Below are positions 1 through 14,700 of a stretch of 64,000 bases of DNA, one piece after another. Source of the stretch: Malania oleifera (taxonomy: Eukaryota > Streptophyta > Magnoliopsida > Santalales > Ximeniaceae); the NCBI RefSeq assembly GCF_029873635.1, contig NC_080426.1, positions 55,938,093 through 56,002,092 on the forward strand, in the 5' to 3' direction. The number at the start of each line of letters is the position of its first letter. Within the stretch, counting starts at the first letter, position 1. The notes below the pieces were generated by a model. The model saw only the letters and a program-made list of their open reading frames with translations, had not been told where the DNA came from and did not search any database. The translations under genes were made by a program, and so were the position numbers.

Positions 1-43
<43 letters not shown>
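1..43. repeat. (TA)n microsatellite
   Basis: An uninterrupted AT dinucleotide run opens the window. It may continue to the left. Confidence 0.95.
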
Positions 44-44
<1 letters not shown>

Positions 45-1439
45 AATAAACAATCATAAACTCGAAAAAAATATAATTTAAAGAGTTGACATTTTACCCA
101 TACTGAAACATATAACAAAGCATTATAGTTGAGAAGTTTACAATAATTCAATGAATTAAGATTCACAATTTCTTCCTTTTCCTTCATTCTTTTTATTCTC
201 TTTTTAATTACAAGTATTGAATGGACAAGCTAAAAACAGCCTATCCTTTGCCAAACACTTTATAATTCATATTATTCATAATTTTTTTAGGGTCAAAACT
301 ATTGAAGGAGAAACATGTTGGGTGCTAGTTTGATACATTCCTAAACTTGTTTAATTTCTTAAAGTTACTAGTGTTTAAGTTTATTTTATTGGGAGTTATC
401 ATAAAATACCAAACACTTAAAATTTTAATTAATTTTACATTGTTAGGGGAATCTTACAATCTATTATCATATCCTATGATTTGGTCTAGCGTAACCCCCA
501 ATGATCCTACATAGGATCCTAATTCTAAAAACCTCAATGCAACCAAAATCCATATAACTCAATTCTTGCAACCACATGTTCAAAACTTTTATCTTTTCAT
601 GTTTAGTTTATACTTAGACGGGATAGTCTATAATGTAGAAAATATTAAGGAAAATGAAGGATTTTTTCTTTTTGTTATTCATTTACAAAGGAAATTACAA
701 AAAGAATACACACACACACACATATATAGTAAATAAATGAAATATTTTTTTTTTTAACATGTTAGTAATGCTTAATTTTAAAAATTCTAATGATATATGG
801 ACAATTTAAACTATTTGATATAGAAAAATATAATAAAAATTATTTTCTTCTTTTTGATTGTTTAAAATTCTTGATCAAAGGGAATCATGTTTCTCGACGA
901 TTTCATTTGAAACATCGACTAGGATAGACTTTCATGCTCTAGCTTATTTTATTTTGACTTTTAAGCTCTAGCGAATTTAAATAAAATATATTAATTAATC
1001 ATTTGTTTTGGGATCATAATCTTAGGCCAAAGTGCCCAAAACAAATGTCTCAACTTAAAATAATTCCCAAGATCGACAAATTATAGGTTGAATACTAATC
1101 TCTAATTTTTACTGAATCATGTCCGTCTCTTTAAAAATTTAGACTATTGTCTTTTGTTGCCTAGGGGCTAGGGGGAACAGTTTCTTGTAGTTAATTACTA
1201 TACTAATTTAATTAGATTTTGCAATTTAAACGTTGCACTTTCATTGTGTATTAATATTTCACATCCAAAATAAACACTTCGGTTACAAGGAACTTATCAA
1301 ATTAAATGAATTAAAGCATTATGAAACATAGGAACCGTTAACTTCACTATCTCATTTTTTTTTCTAGACCTAATATATGTAAGTTCAACAACATAATTCA
1401 TGAAGACACGAAAATAAACTATTCCTTAGCTAGTAGAAG
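44..1439. other. AT-rich intergenic stretch, no gene seen
   Basis: No open frame of note and no recognisable protein match on either strand. There is a short CA/TA run near 710-725. It lies beyond the 3' end of CLPP5 and next to a degraded copia fragment. Confidence 0.6.
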
Positions 1440-2430
1440 CAATGGCTCTATCTTGATAAAGAAGACCAAGCAAAACAAGTTTGAATGAGAGAGATTTATT
1501 ATGAAGCATTCATATGAGAGTGACCCATCATAACAAATTTTCCCTTCTAGTCATACATGAATAAGTTGAACCTATGTCTCCCAAATTTTAAACAAACATT
1601 AGAAGTATTTCTTAGATATCGAAGTATTCATTTTACCGCTTACTAATGCTCTTTATCTAGATTAGCCATATACCTACTCATAACACTAACTACATGTGAG
1701 GTGGTAGCATGGAAACAAATTGTAACACATATATTACTTCCAATTACACTAGAATAAGAAACATGTAATCACTTTCTTTGTCTAATTGCAGTGACAAAAC
1801 AAATGAAAGTTGAAAATAAACAGCAAGTGGAGTGCTAACTAATTTGACATTTATCATGCCAAAATGCTCCAAAACTTTCTTAACAAATTTTTCTATTTTT
1901 TTTCGTGTCAAATACAACAATCCTTGCTTTCAATCCTTACGAATTTTCATGCCAAGAATCTTCTTTGCTCTGCTTTTAAATTTTTCATTTCAAATTCCCC
2001 AACCAGCTAAGCTATTAACCTATTAATCTCAAACTTATCTTTAGAAGCAATAAGCATATCATTAAATATATAATAGAAAATAGATAAAAGAATCATCTTT
2101 ATGCTTTTTGAAGTACCTCCAATTATCATACTTTCTCCTTGAACAACCAGTGTCCAACATAAATGAGTCGAACCTTTTATACCACTAACAAGGAGAATGC
2201 TTTAATCCATATGATGATTTCTTTAACAAACAAACATGATTTTTTTCCCCATCAATATTAAAATCTTTAGGCTGACAAATGAAAATCTTTTCCTCAAGTA
2301 TACTATGCAAAAAATTTGCCTTAACATCTAGTTATTCAAATTCTAAATCATACACAAGAAGAAAAGATAATAATACACGTATGTATGTTTAACAATGAGA
2401 GAGAAAACCACATTAAAATTTACTCTGGCA
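1440..2430 (-). mobile_element. Ty1/copia fossil, reverse transcriptase to RNase H part
   Basis: Read on the minus strand, this holds the second half of a copia polyprotein. The RT core resembles the family's KSLYGLKQSPRQWYKRFDSF block, followed by the YSSVIGS and MANLDKEH-like blocks between RT and RNase H. The style is Tork-like. No LTRs are recognisable. It is heavily decayed, with roughly ten or more breaks, and is therefore old. It lies just downstream of CLPP5 in the same orientation. Confidence 0.75.
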
Positions 2431-2439
2431 ATTTGACTA

Positions 2440-2708
2440 CAACCTTTAGTAACTAATCATGCATTTATAACTTACGAATACTTAGATAATACAAGTATTT
2501 ACTGATTCAGGAAAAATACATTAAAACTAATCATAGATTGGCGTTTCTTAAGAGCATGTAACACTGCTATCAGGAACTGCGTCTGTTATCAAGCTCAGTT
2601 TGGATGAAACCAACAGCAAAATCCTTTGCTTAATTTTATGTAATGTACAAAGATACAATGTTTCAGTGTCAAAATGGGAAAAAGCTTCATGGTCATGCAC
2701 CGTCAGTT
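2440..2708 (-). other. CLPP5 3' untranslated region and 3' flank
   Basis: This follows the CLPP5 stop codon on the minus strand. It is AT-rich, with A-rich words such as ATAAAATT and CAGTAAATA that could serve as near-upstream polyadenylation signals. No canonical AATAAA is obvious, so the cleavage site is not fixed. Confidence 0.5.
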
Positions 2709-5700
2709 CTACTGATCTGCAGTAGCAGCCAGAGGCTGGAGAGCTTTAAGGGGATTCATGATAACGCCGTCAATAAGGCCATATTCTTTTGCTTCTTTGG
2801 CACTCATGAAGAAATCGCGGTCAGTATCCTGGTTGATCTTCTCAAGGCTTTGACCAGTATGGTAAGACAGATAACCATTCAGGTTTGCCTTATGATGCAG
2901 CATTTCATTTGCCTGGGAAAGCAACAAAACCATGGCTATGATAAATGTTTATGTTCATGAAAACAAAACAAAGAAGCAAAATGTATACAAATTCATGGCA
3001 GCTTTCAGAAAATTCATATTTGTTGGCTGGATTAGCTAAACATGGAATTTTCTTAATTATGTGCTCGACTCAGTCTCATGAATGTTGGTCATAAAAAGTG
3101 AGTTTGCCACTTGCAATTGTTGCTGTTAGTTTGCACAATCGCGGACATCTTGAAGTTAATCAACTTTTTGTTTCATTTACATTCCTCAGTCTTCAATTGA
3201 ACATGTGTGTGATCATTGGTGTCAATATGCAAGCTTTCTTTGATGCAGAGATGAAAATGAAGAAGATTAAGACCTGCTACTTCCCTGTTTTTGTATCTCC
3301 TAGTGTTCTGCAAAGGAAGAAGGATCGCTTTGAGGGTTTTGCTCCGGAGGTGAGATTTAACTACAATCTTTCTTTTTGCACTTGGGGGAGGGATCTACTG
3401 ATCTTTAATTTTATGGAGTGCTTTACTCCCCCTTCTCCCTAAAGATTGGACTCTTGCTGTTGCCATTAAACTCCACAAAATTATATCTTCTAACTGAAAA
3501 TGTTGTTCACAAGCTACCTTCTTTAGACACCATAATAAGAAGCCTAACAGGCTTAAATGAATATAATTTTTTTAAGAACTTAACTCCATGCACTCAAAGC
3601 AATTATTGTTGACCATGGATTCAAGCATGAGCCCCTCGACCCCCTCCACTGATGGGTCAATGAGTGGAAATATTTTGTATTGTAGAGATTACTCAACAGC
3701 ACTGAGTTAGGTATATGTTAATGCTTTCTCTATATTTTTCACGGTTGATCCTTCCAACCTCTGCATTTCGTGTGTTTTCAGGTCGCAGGGGTCACAAAAT
3801 CAGGAGAAACAGATTTGGAAGGGCCTACTGCGTTGCGTCCTACTAGTGAGACTGTTTTCTACCCTATTCTAAGTGGATAAGGAGACACCCAGACTTGACT
3901 TTGGAACTAAACCAGTGGTGCATTGTCGTTCATTGGGAATCTAGCCATCCAACCCCATTTATCAGGTAGTTTCTCATGAATTTGTTTATCTATGATTGGT
4001 TTGTCCATTTATCAGGTAGTTTCTCATGGATTTGTTTATCTATGATTGATTTGTTTCATTTTTCTAGCCTTGTTATTAAGCCCTGCTGCAGTTACAAGAG
4101 GTTTTTTGTCTTTATTGAGTGTATCGAATATTAGGAATTGTACGCATTTATAATTTTAGGCTGGTGTCGATAACACGAAGGCTGGTGTTCATGTCTTACA
4201 CTTTTTTCTGCTTATTTAATAGAAGACTCCATTATTGTGAGGCAAATACTGTTAGAATTTGTTTTTAATATATTCAAGTTATCTTCCCATTAAGTGCCTC
4301 TAACGGAGTTTTTTTTTTTTTTTAATATTCATTAAGTCCTTTCATGAGCTGATTTTTCCTCAGTGAAAACTTACATAAGAATGGTTTTTTGTAGCGTCCA
4401 ATAAATTTTTGGCTTGTTATATTAAAGAAAAAAATGACTCTGGTCAAACACTTGTGCTAATGTTTGGAATTATTTTTGTCATAGTTAATATATTGTCAAT
4501 AATAGTTAAATTTCTTCTGTTAATTTACCGGAAAGTGCTAGTACACTTTATGGTTGTAGGAGTCGATCAGTTTCTTTGGCAGGAAGGGCGTACTGCTTTT
4601 GCCACCAAGGTGGAGGTAGATACCAAGGTACAGAATTCCGAGTTTATAACCCATGTATCTTTGGCTTCCATTTGGTTTCTATTGTGAGCACAAGTGATTT
4701 ATACTGGTCTTTTATCAAAAAGTGTTCATCCGAGATGTTAAATTAAAGTTATGCAAGAATTTATACCATGGTACTACACTAGTGGTATTTTACGGACGTG
4801 TTCAACCAAGTTGTCGAGTCATATTTATACAAGAAATAGAACATTTACTTTGGTGCAAATTTAGCCACTCCAAAAATGTTTTTGGGTAGTGCAATTCATG
4901 AGCAGTTCAAAACCATGGTACTATAATATTGGGAACAACTCTAATTCATTTTCTTTAGCAGCATGCAAACAACACACTGTATTAGTGGTCAAAAGATGAG
5001 CATTAGATCAACCATTTAAAAAGTTATGGTCATGTTTTATTTTATTTATTAACACTTATTTGTATTATGGGGTGCCAACTTTTTTTAAAAATTTCTTATT
5101 GTAACCCATATTTATTCTTCCTCGGAGCATGGAAGTGGACTTGTCTTGGGAGATGGCCTGCTTTCATTAAAGGCAAACAGATTTTAGATGCAAGACTGGT
5201 AGCTAAGGAGGTGGCTGAGGATGTGAAAAGGATGGGCAGCAGTGTGGTGTTATTCCCAAATTGAATTCCAAAAAAGCCTATGCCAGGGTGAATTGTGGTG
5301 TTTTGGAGAAGAAGATGGTTAAGAAAGTTTGGGTTCGTGTGGATGAACTGGATGAAAGGTTGGTTGTCCTCAACAAATATGTTTTGTGATCGTGAATGGA
5401 CAATATAGGGAGAAGTTGGGTGCTTCTAGGGGGGGGTGGAGCACAGGGACTCCGTGTTTTTGTTCTTGTATACCTTGGTGGTTGATGTGGAGAAAGCAGG
5501 GAGCAGGTGGGAGTATCCCACCTTCAGTAGTTTCCTAATGATACTATATTTTTAATTGAGGATAATGTTGATAAATTCAGAAAGGTTTTTTGTTGAGTGT
5601 TTTCAAGAAGATTACAAGTTTGAATACTAACATGTCTAAGAGTGAGGTGGCCAATATTAACATGCATCATGGTGATTTTAAGGTTTCACGACTTCAGCTG

Positions 5701-8700
5701 GTTGTCTTTCTATGGCTTGGCCTTTGTCCTATTTAGGTCTTCCTTTAGGGGGTGATCCTACTTTTGCTGCTTTTTGGATCCAGTGGTCTAGACAGTGTGA
5801 AGGAGATCGGAGGGGCTGGAAGAGGGCAAAATTTTTAGTCAGGGTGCAGCTAGGAGACCTATGTCTGATGGGGATTTGGTGTTTGGTAATTTGGTATCCA
5901 AAAACATATCCTTAATTGGGAAATAGATATTGAGGTTACCCTTGAGAGGTTAATTCCCTGTAGCACAAGGTTATTAGAATTAAGTGTGGGGTTCACTAGA
6001 ATGGTGGGATAATAAAATGCATTGCAACATTTCTCATGCGAGTCCTTGGAAGTTCAGGCTGCTCACTTGTTCTTTCCTCCTACTCAGTTCAAAACAGGTA
6101 ATGGTAATACAATTCGATTTTGAGACAATCATTGGATGGGAGAGATTTCATTGGAGTTTTGGTGCCTCATCTTTGGGTTTAGCTGCATAAAGCGGATTGA
6201 AGGTGAGCTTATTGAATTTTTTTTAAAATCTTGCCATCAATAGGGAATATATTTTGGATCCTCGGTTAGGGATTTATTGTAGTCGCCTTTATTTTGTTAC
6301 AATAGTTGTTTATATGGGAAATAAGAGGGTTTGATATCCATTTCCTAGTTTGTATTGTCTTTGTTTGTTGCACACGGGAGCTGTTTCTTCCTTTTGCTTT
6401 CTAATGGGGAGAAAATTTCATGGGATTTCCATTTCTGCGACTCCCTGAATAATAGAGGAGCTGTCATCTTTGTCATATTTGTTGGAGGTCTGCGGTCCTT
6501 CCAATAGTGGGGATGTGCAGAAATGGATGCCGGATTCAAGGGGGGCTTTTTCTTGCAAATCTTTCTCAGTTTTTGATCCAGGAGAACATGTCTTCTTTGC
6601 TATATCATAGTATTTGGAAGGTCAAAGTTTCTTCTAAAGTAAAGGCTTTAATTTGGTTGGTTAGTTAACACTAACAATATGCTGTACAGTAGGAGGCCTT
6701 TTAAGGCATTACCTCCGGATATGTGCATGCTTGCTTCAATTGTTCTCAAATCTTAATCTGCTTCTCACTTGTTTATGCACTGTCCTTTCTCGTGTAGGAT
6801 GTGGAACAAGTCACTTGTTATTATTGGAGAAAATTGGGCTTGTCTGGAGTTGGTGGAGGATGTGTTGGCTTTTTCAATTTTAGGTTTCAAAGCAGGAACA
6901 CGGGCAGGTCAGCCTTATGGAGACGCCAGTCATATGCTGTGTTGTAGGGTATATGGATGAATAAGAACCCTTGCATTTTCAAGGGGAAAAAGGATTCTTG
7001 GTTTCCGGTTTGGCATAAATTCAATATTTGGCTTCTTTATGGGCTGTTGCTGCGGGTTGTTTCGAGGAAATGTGTTTTGTGGATGTCCAGCGTGATTGGT
7101 TGGCAGTTTTGCATTCTGTTATTTTCTTTGGTTTTTCTGTTTTTTCATGGAAGGATACCCTATTCTACTTCGTTGTACATTCTTTCTTTACAGTATTTAT
7201 TCTTTTCAATATATAGAGTGAGAGGGGGGGGGGGGGTATGGATATCCAAAGAATTTGGATAGAATTTTAAAAAATTGATCATAGATGTTGGTTGGTGAGT
7301 CACCCAAAAAAAGCATCGAGAAAGGTCAAGCATATATGTTTTATGAAATGATCAGTGGTCTCATTTATGCTATGCCCTGCATCGTGTTCGTGTGTGTTTA
7401 TTGAACTTTCTTCACTTTATATATACATATATATTATATGTGTGCTTTTTTTTTAAAGAAAACACATTGAAAGAGGACAAACAAAAGTGCAATGAGAGGA
7501 GAACCGGACATCCTCCAAAAAAAAATGGAAAATTTGGAAAAGAGGAGAGATTGTACAAGCCTTGAAAAGAGACTATAGCTAATGACTATGGAATGCATGA
7601 CTTCTGTCTTGACTCGAAAGACTATTAATGCAGCTCTTTTTATGACGGAGTACAGATTAGTAAGCTTCTTACTACCATGTTGAGGGACTAGTAATAATCC
7701 ATCTTTTGAAACAACAGATAATTTAAAAATGGAAAGTCTTAAACAATTCAGTTACTAACTTGGATTAACTTTAAGGTAGGCAAATTAATACTGATGTTTG
7801 GAATTAAGAAATAACTGCATTATATCTGCTGCTACAGTTGGTGGAATGGCCTACTGGTGCTTGGTTTAGCTAATCTCCGTTGTCTATGTCCAAGTCTCTC
7901 TGCTTCTCAATCTTCTTTTTCTTATGAATTTGGTGAATGTCCTTCCTTATAGCATGCGTTTGTACACAATATTTTAGTAATTGGCCTCAGCTTTAAGTAT
8001 AGATGCTAGCATCAGACAGATGGATATTGATGTTGAGCACTTGAAATTCTTATAATCGATGATAGAGAATAGTAAAGCTTTGAGATATAATGTCTGTTTT
8101 CTTCATATGAGATTGATTGCAATTTTTTTTAGGTTACATTTTTTCCCCTTTTAAAAACAATCTGCAAATTTCTATCTCTAATGGCTCTTTCAAAGTGAAA
8201 ATTGGGCAACTTCTGTTTGTGATGCTGCATCTTTGGCAAATAGCTCTATGTTTTCTTTTTTCATTTTTGTACAGTGAAAATACATATTGCAAAAATGCGT
8301 TTGTTTATGGTGTTTGTTTTTTGTTTCTATTTTCAGTTTTCAACTATTGTGAAAAAAATGAAAACCAAATTTTATTGTTTTCAGTTATTTTGGCAACCTA
8401 TTGCTAAAATATTTCAATATTCAAAATTAACTTTCTTGAATTAAATAATTCATTTTATACATCCCTTTAGTTAAAATTAAAATAAAAAGACAATATTAGT
8501 TAAAAATATAATTAAAATAAAATTTCCATACAATTCAAAAAAAATTTAAAAGTAATAGAAGCCATTTAAAAAATATTTTTAATATTTTAAATTACCATGT
8601 ACAATAATCTTAAAATATAATAATTAAGTCAAATTATTATAATAATTTTTATTTTTATTATAGTTTTTTTAATTTGAGTTATTTTGCACTTTTATTATTT

Positions 8701-11700
8701 TAATCATATTTTTTAAATAGTTATTTTATTCAAGGACAAAAATGAGCATTTGTTAACTAAAATTTTTTATTTGTTTTTGTTTTAAAAATATTAACCAAAC
8801 AGGTCTTTATTTTTTAGTTTCTATTTCTAATTTCCAGTTTTTATTTTTAATTTTCATTTTTATAATTTTTGACAATTATACTAAACGGCCCCTTAGGTTT
8901 TTGGGATTGGAGTTTTCAAAAAATATGTACATAGTGGCAGGAATGAGGTTGGACAATAGTTTGACTAGGAGGACTGGGTTTGTTGCTAGGGTTCGAGTCT
9001 TGCGGACTATAGTTTCCCATTTGAAATAATACTTTGATATTTAAGTGAAGAAAGGTAGAGAGGTGGACCCATTATCTTAGTAGATTAGTCAAGTGTGTAC
9101 CTAGGATCACAACAATCACATTAAAAGAAGGTGACTTCACGCTCTAGGAATTGGCTCAAAACTGGAATTTTGTTTATTGCTCTAAAAAAGAGAGAACTAC
9201 GCACCTATAAGTCTTTTGCTTGGTGACAAAGGGACTTGGTGGCCATGCAAACATGGGGACCAGGATGTTAACCAAGACTTGGACTTACCTAAAACTTCGA
9301 GACTCACTAAGAACACAGCTAAAATTAACAAGGAAGCCCTAGAACAAATCCAGCAGCTTGGACCCACAAGCATGGACCCAGAACTGAAGTGCCAAAATAC
9401 CCCTAAGCTTTAAAAATTGAATCTAGAAAGAAAAACAAAATATTTGAAATCCTTAGGCATGCTCTAACTCTGAACACTGCAAAAAAATATTTAAAAAATA
9501 AAAATAAATAAATAAATAAATTTGTGGAATTTTGTTTTCTCCTTGTAATATTTTCCCACATTTAGTTCTTGCCAGTTCTTAAATTTTGTCTTTGTGCAGC
9601 CGTTTGATGTCTTTCAGGTCCTTGAAATATTGGATTTGTATAGATGTGTATATGAATTCTAGGCTATACCTGTTATAAAGCGCAAGAAGAATGATTTGGA
9701 GAAGTCTGCTGGTGGACTTAACAAGTGCGGAGGCTATTACTTGCTGATATGAACGCATCTACTATCCATGTCGTGTGCATTATTCAACTAGTTCAAACCT
9801 TTTCTGGTCAACATGTGCTTTAATGTGAAATGTAAAAAAGCCAATCATGTTTGTGCTTGTACTATTTGCTAGGCTTTCGTTCCAAACATTGGTTGTAGCA
9901 TACAAGGTGCAACCTCTCATTGTTTGGGCTGGAACTCAGCAAAGACGTTTGAAATAAACTTTGAAAATGAGAAGGGAGAAAAGGCTGTGGTCAGAATTCT
10001 TGGGCCTACAGTACTAGAACAGTAAAATTACAAGTTATGGTTCTCTTCATTTGTTCACAGTGAATACTTGACTCAACTTGGCTCCATGGTAAGATGTATT
10101 CAAGTTCCAAGCTCTCTCTCGTCGAAGACCAGGGAAGCCTCACAGCATTAACTTCGTCAGAGTGCTTCTTCTCAGCCTCGTGAAGGAGCTTTGTCTGAAC
10201 TCTAAAGTGACCCTCAACCCCTTTCCTCCCCCTTGAAGCTCTCTCTTATCAAAGTCCTTGGATTGGAAGTCTCACAGCCTTAGCTTTGTTGGAGCCCTAG
10301 AGGGACTTGCAACCACTTCCTCCACCTCGCACCTCTCTCCCAACCTTGAACCTCTCTCCCAGGCTTAAAACCCTCTTCTTCTCCCCATCTCGAAGCTTTT
10401 TCCCTTCTCATAAACTGAAGCCTCTTCTTGTTCCGAATAGGATTAAGTCCTCTCACATTCCAAGAGATTAACTTCCTCAACATAGGATCAGATAGCCAAC
10501 TCGGCAGCTTCCAGCCTTTCCCAAATCAGGGTACCCTCCCAGCTTGTCATAGTTCACTGAACACTCCGATCTCTTTAATTCCCTACTTACAGGCAGCTGC
10601 TGCCTTTCTGTTTTTGATTTTTTTTTCCCAGAAGTTGTGCCTTCTACGCTTTTTTCTTTCTATTTCCTCAGATAATCTCCTCGAAGGAACAAAGTACCAG
10701 TTAAGACATTTGCAGATTGAAATCAGTGCTATCAAGTCCCATCTCATTTAACTCCCTCGAATATGGACAGATGGGGACTCTCTTCAGCATTCAGCAGATC
10801 TGTGGCTGCTGCAGGAATGATTGCCAGATTTTCCACCTTAGAAGCTGGATTGAGAGGCTCACCAGGAGAATGGTCGTCACCCAGAACAGGTTAGGCCTGC
10901 TCGATCAGGTCTTGCTGGACCTGCTGAAGGTTAGAAATCCCAAAGACGACATGCTGAGTGTCCAAAAAACCAAAAGGACCACACCAGAGGAGAAAAGGGT
11001 GAAGACGGCAGGCTCAACAGGTGGGGGGGGTGGGGGGAGAAAGGCTCAAAGAAAGACTAATCCCCAACTCCTTGAAGCTTGCAATGAAGATTCTAAGGGA
11101 AGAACCTTGGCAGCTCGTAGACAACATGCGCAAAGGATCACGTGTCCTCTCACACCTTCTCCATCAACTTTGACTGCAACTTGGCGATGGAGAGCCTGAT
11201 GCGGCCCCCGCAGTGAGGAACGTATACTACCTCTGGAAGAGGACCCAAAAAATTAAAAAAATTAAATTAAATTAAAATTTTTAAAAAAAAAATAGATCAT
11301 TTGGGATGAGGTGGGAGCCTCAATTGGGATGGCACAAACACCTTAGGTTGTGCTAGACGGCTAGGGATCACTCTACAACCTAGCTCTTTTGCAGCACAGC
11401 AGAGCTTAGACCTGAAGCAGCTTGTACATTCTCAGAAGAATGGGTTTTGGGGAATTCTGGTGCAGATGGATCCATCAGTGTACCTCTACCCCATCTTTCT
11501 CCATACTGGTAAATGGCTGCCCTTTATTTCTTCAGATCATCTCATGGTCTAGTACAAGGTAACCCACTTTCTAGTTTCGCCCCCTTTGTTTGTCATGGTC
11601 ATGGAAGTGCCAAGTCTTATGATAATATTAAGATAAATTCTTAGTACTATTTGATATTAGATTATTCTATCCTAAATTGTTTGAGCTTAAATTATTTGGC

Positions 11701-14700
11701 TATTTTGATGCTCATTTTTCTTGTTCCAAATTAGATTGAAAGAGCACTAGTGGAACTTGTCAGTTTCCAAGTCTGTGTGTAATTAGTTGGTCAAGTAGTA
11801 AAAAAAAAAACTATAGCACTTAATAAACAGAGGCTTAGTATATAGCTGTAGGTAGTTGTGCATAAATTTTTTGGATGATTAACCAACTAAGATATTATAG
11901 AATAAACTACAAAAATATTCTTTTATATGATAACTCTAGTGTTGTTTTCTTATCGAAAAATCCAAGTAACCATTCATGCACGAAGCATATTGATATCACA
12001 CACCATTTCTAAATGAATGCAGCATTATAAAGGGTCCTAGCATGGGAAAGAATGCTTTCACATTTCTCCTAAGTGGTGAATATTTGCTAAGGTGGAGATT
12101 GTTGGAGATGTGACTCATATTTGAGTGGAACGCATGCGCCGGGGAAACATAGAGATGCAAAGAACAAGGAAGGAGGCTGCAATAGGAAAACCGTCGACGG
12201 TTAGTCAATGGTTGCATCGACAATTTACTCTCAGTATCAAACCGTTGACGGTTTCAATTATCTGCAGGATTCAGCTCTCGGTATCTTTTCGCCTACAGTT
12301 TTCCAGAAACAATCAACGGTTTTGTTTGGCACAGGTCACGGAATTTGAATCGGGAGATCAGTAAATTGGGAGATCTGGAGGATTTTCCTCTGAGATTTGC
12401 TATAGGAGTATTTTAGATAGTATCTAAGCCTCCTTTATGCATAGGGTTTGAATATATACTATATTTGTAACCCTTGATGTAAGCTTGACGTTTTGATAGT
12501 GAAAAATCAGTTGTTGCTCCCGTGGACGTAGGCACATTGCCGAACCACATAAACTCGTATGTCATTGATTTTATTGCTTTCCTTTATTCATTGTGATTGA
12601 TTGCTTGTTCCGTATATTCATCATTGAGTGCTTGCATTACTTGTTTTGGATTGATTCGAGTTTGTGAGTTTCCGCTGCGCACTTGCATCAAGAGGAAAGA
12701 ATGACGACTCTATGGAAATCACCCACCTTCTTTTCGCAGATGACACTATCATCTTTGTGAGGATGAGCCGAAGCAAATTGCGTCCTACTCAGTTTTGAAG
12801 CAGTTTCAGGCTTAAAAGTGAATCTAGGCAAAATCTATGGGCTCAAAAGGGGATCAAATCAAATAAGGAAGAGAATCTCTCACCTCATTCCCCTTGCTAT
12901 TTTTTGGGTGGTGTGGAGAGAAAGGAACAAAAGAGCCTTCAAAGGAACTATTTCTTCTATTTAGACCATCATGACCATTGAATTGCTATGATCTCTAGCT
13001 GGCATTCTAGGCTGGTTGGAAGGAGACCCTTCGTAATTCTTGATCTTCCTTTTTTTTTCTTTATCAATAAAGATAGTATTAAAGAGCATCAAGGGGATGC
13101 CAACCCAAATTACAGGAAATCAAAAATTACATTGAGTTCATTTGCTACTAGTCCACTATGCCAACTAGTAACCGCAATAAACCATTATTCTTTGCTGAAC
13201 TGAAGCATGGAGATAGAATTTTTGATGTATCTTCTATTCCTCTCTTTCCAAACACACTAGAAAATTGCAAGAGGAATATGAGACAAAGTTTTCTTATCCT
13301 TTGTTACCCAAATCCCTCTCCAGATCCAAAGCACCACTCCAACTGATCTAGCAGTAACCCACCGTTATCTGATAGGAGTCAAAGCCACATTCCAAAGATT
13401 ACTAATCCAGGGGCAATGGAGAAGGAGATGATCGACTAATTCTGCCTCAGCCATACAAAGGGCACATCTATCGGCAGTGGAGAACCCCTTCTCTATAGTA
13501 GATTTTGATATCTTGGATCAATTATGCAAGCGGAAGGGGAAATTGAATAGGATGTAATACATACAAGTTGGGTAAAATGGAGGAATGCATCAGGTGTGTT
13601 GTGTGATTGTAGAATACCCTTGAAATTAGAAGGAAGTTCTATAAGATGGTTATAAGCCCAGCCATGCTTAATGGATCAAAGTTTTGGGCAACTAAAAAAC
13701 ATGTACAAAAAGTAAAAGTTTTCGAAATGCAAACTTTAAGGTGAATGAGTGGTACAACATTACAAGACAAATTAAGGAGCAAATATATATGAAATAAACT
13801 AAGCATAGCACCAATTGAAGACAAGATAGGGTGGGGCGGCTTAGATGGTTTGGACATTTGAAATGCAGGCCTAGTAGAGCACCTGTGAGGAGTTAGTTAT
13901 TGTTTTTGGTATAAAATGGAGTAGGGGTAGACTTAAAATAACCTAGAATGAGATATGAAGGATTTAATAGCTCTTAAGCTAAAGGAGGAAAATGCTCTCA
14001 ATCGGGTTAAATGTTTAATTGGAAAAAAAGGATTCACGTAGCTGAATCCACCTTGTGGGACTTAAGGCTTGTTGTTGTTGTTGTTTTTGTAGACGATGAT
14101 TTGATGTTATATCTCTTCCCTTCTATTTACCTTGACACTATTTCACTCTCATTTCAACATATGCACATGGGCAAATTTGTCATTCCAAAAATTTAGCCCA
14201 TGCAATTATCAACTCAAACCACTTTATTCATGTTCAACTCATGGTAAGGGTTATGGGGAGGTAAGCACTAATGTCACCTTAAGTAAAGTTTTTGCAACTG
14301 AGCTTTTTTTTTTCTTTTTTTTGGGTAAGTGTTAATTAACTGAACCTTTTCAAAACCGCTGCACTGGTGTGTGTACATTCCTTTGAGCTAGGAGTTCTGA
14401 AATGTTGCTTCTCCATCTTTGCATTCACATATGTTTCACATTGCATCATTTCAAGATCTCCTCAGTCATTGCAATCTTAATCATTTAATAGGCTCTTAGC
14501 CTCTTTGTGTATCATATGCTCCTTCTGGGAAAATAAGTGACAATTTGTTGCAGGAAGAAGTTCTGATATTTATTTATTGACAGAAAAAGAAGCGTTATTA
14601 AAGCAAGAAAGAAACAGATACAATAGAAGAGAACATGAAGCTCTTACTCAAGTATACAGGAAAAGGAAAAAATACATTAACATAATAAAGCCACCCAATC

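Noticed and set aside
3098-3442. 114-codon frame as a small gene
   Set aside because: Only about 40 residues are protein-like. They are one exon of the ProRS pseudogene read through its splice donor.
10717-11199. 160-codon plus-strand frame with a poly-Gly patch
   Set aside because: It lies antisense to the ORF1-side part of a minus-strand LINE, and its sequence parallels the LINE at 24240-24990.
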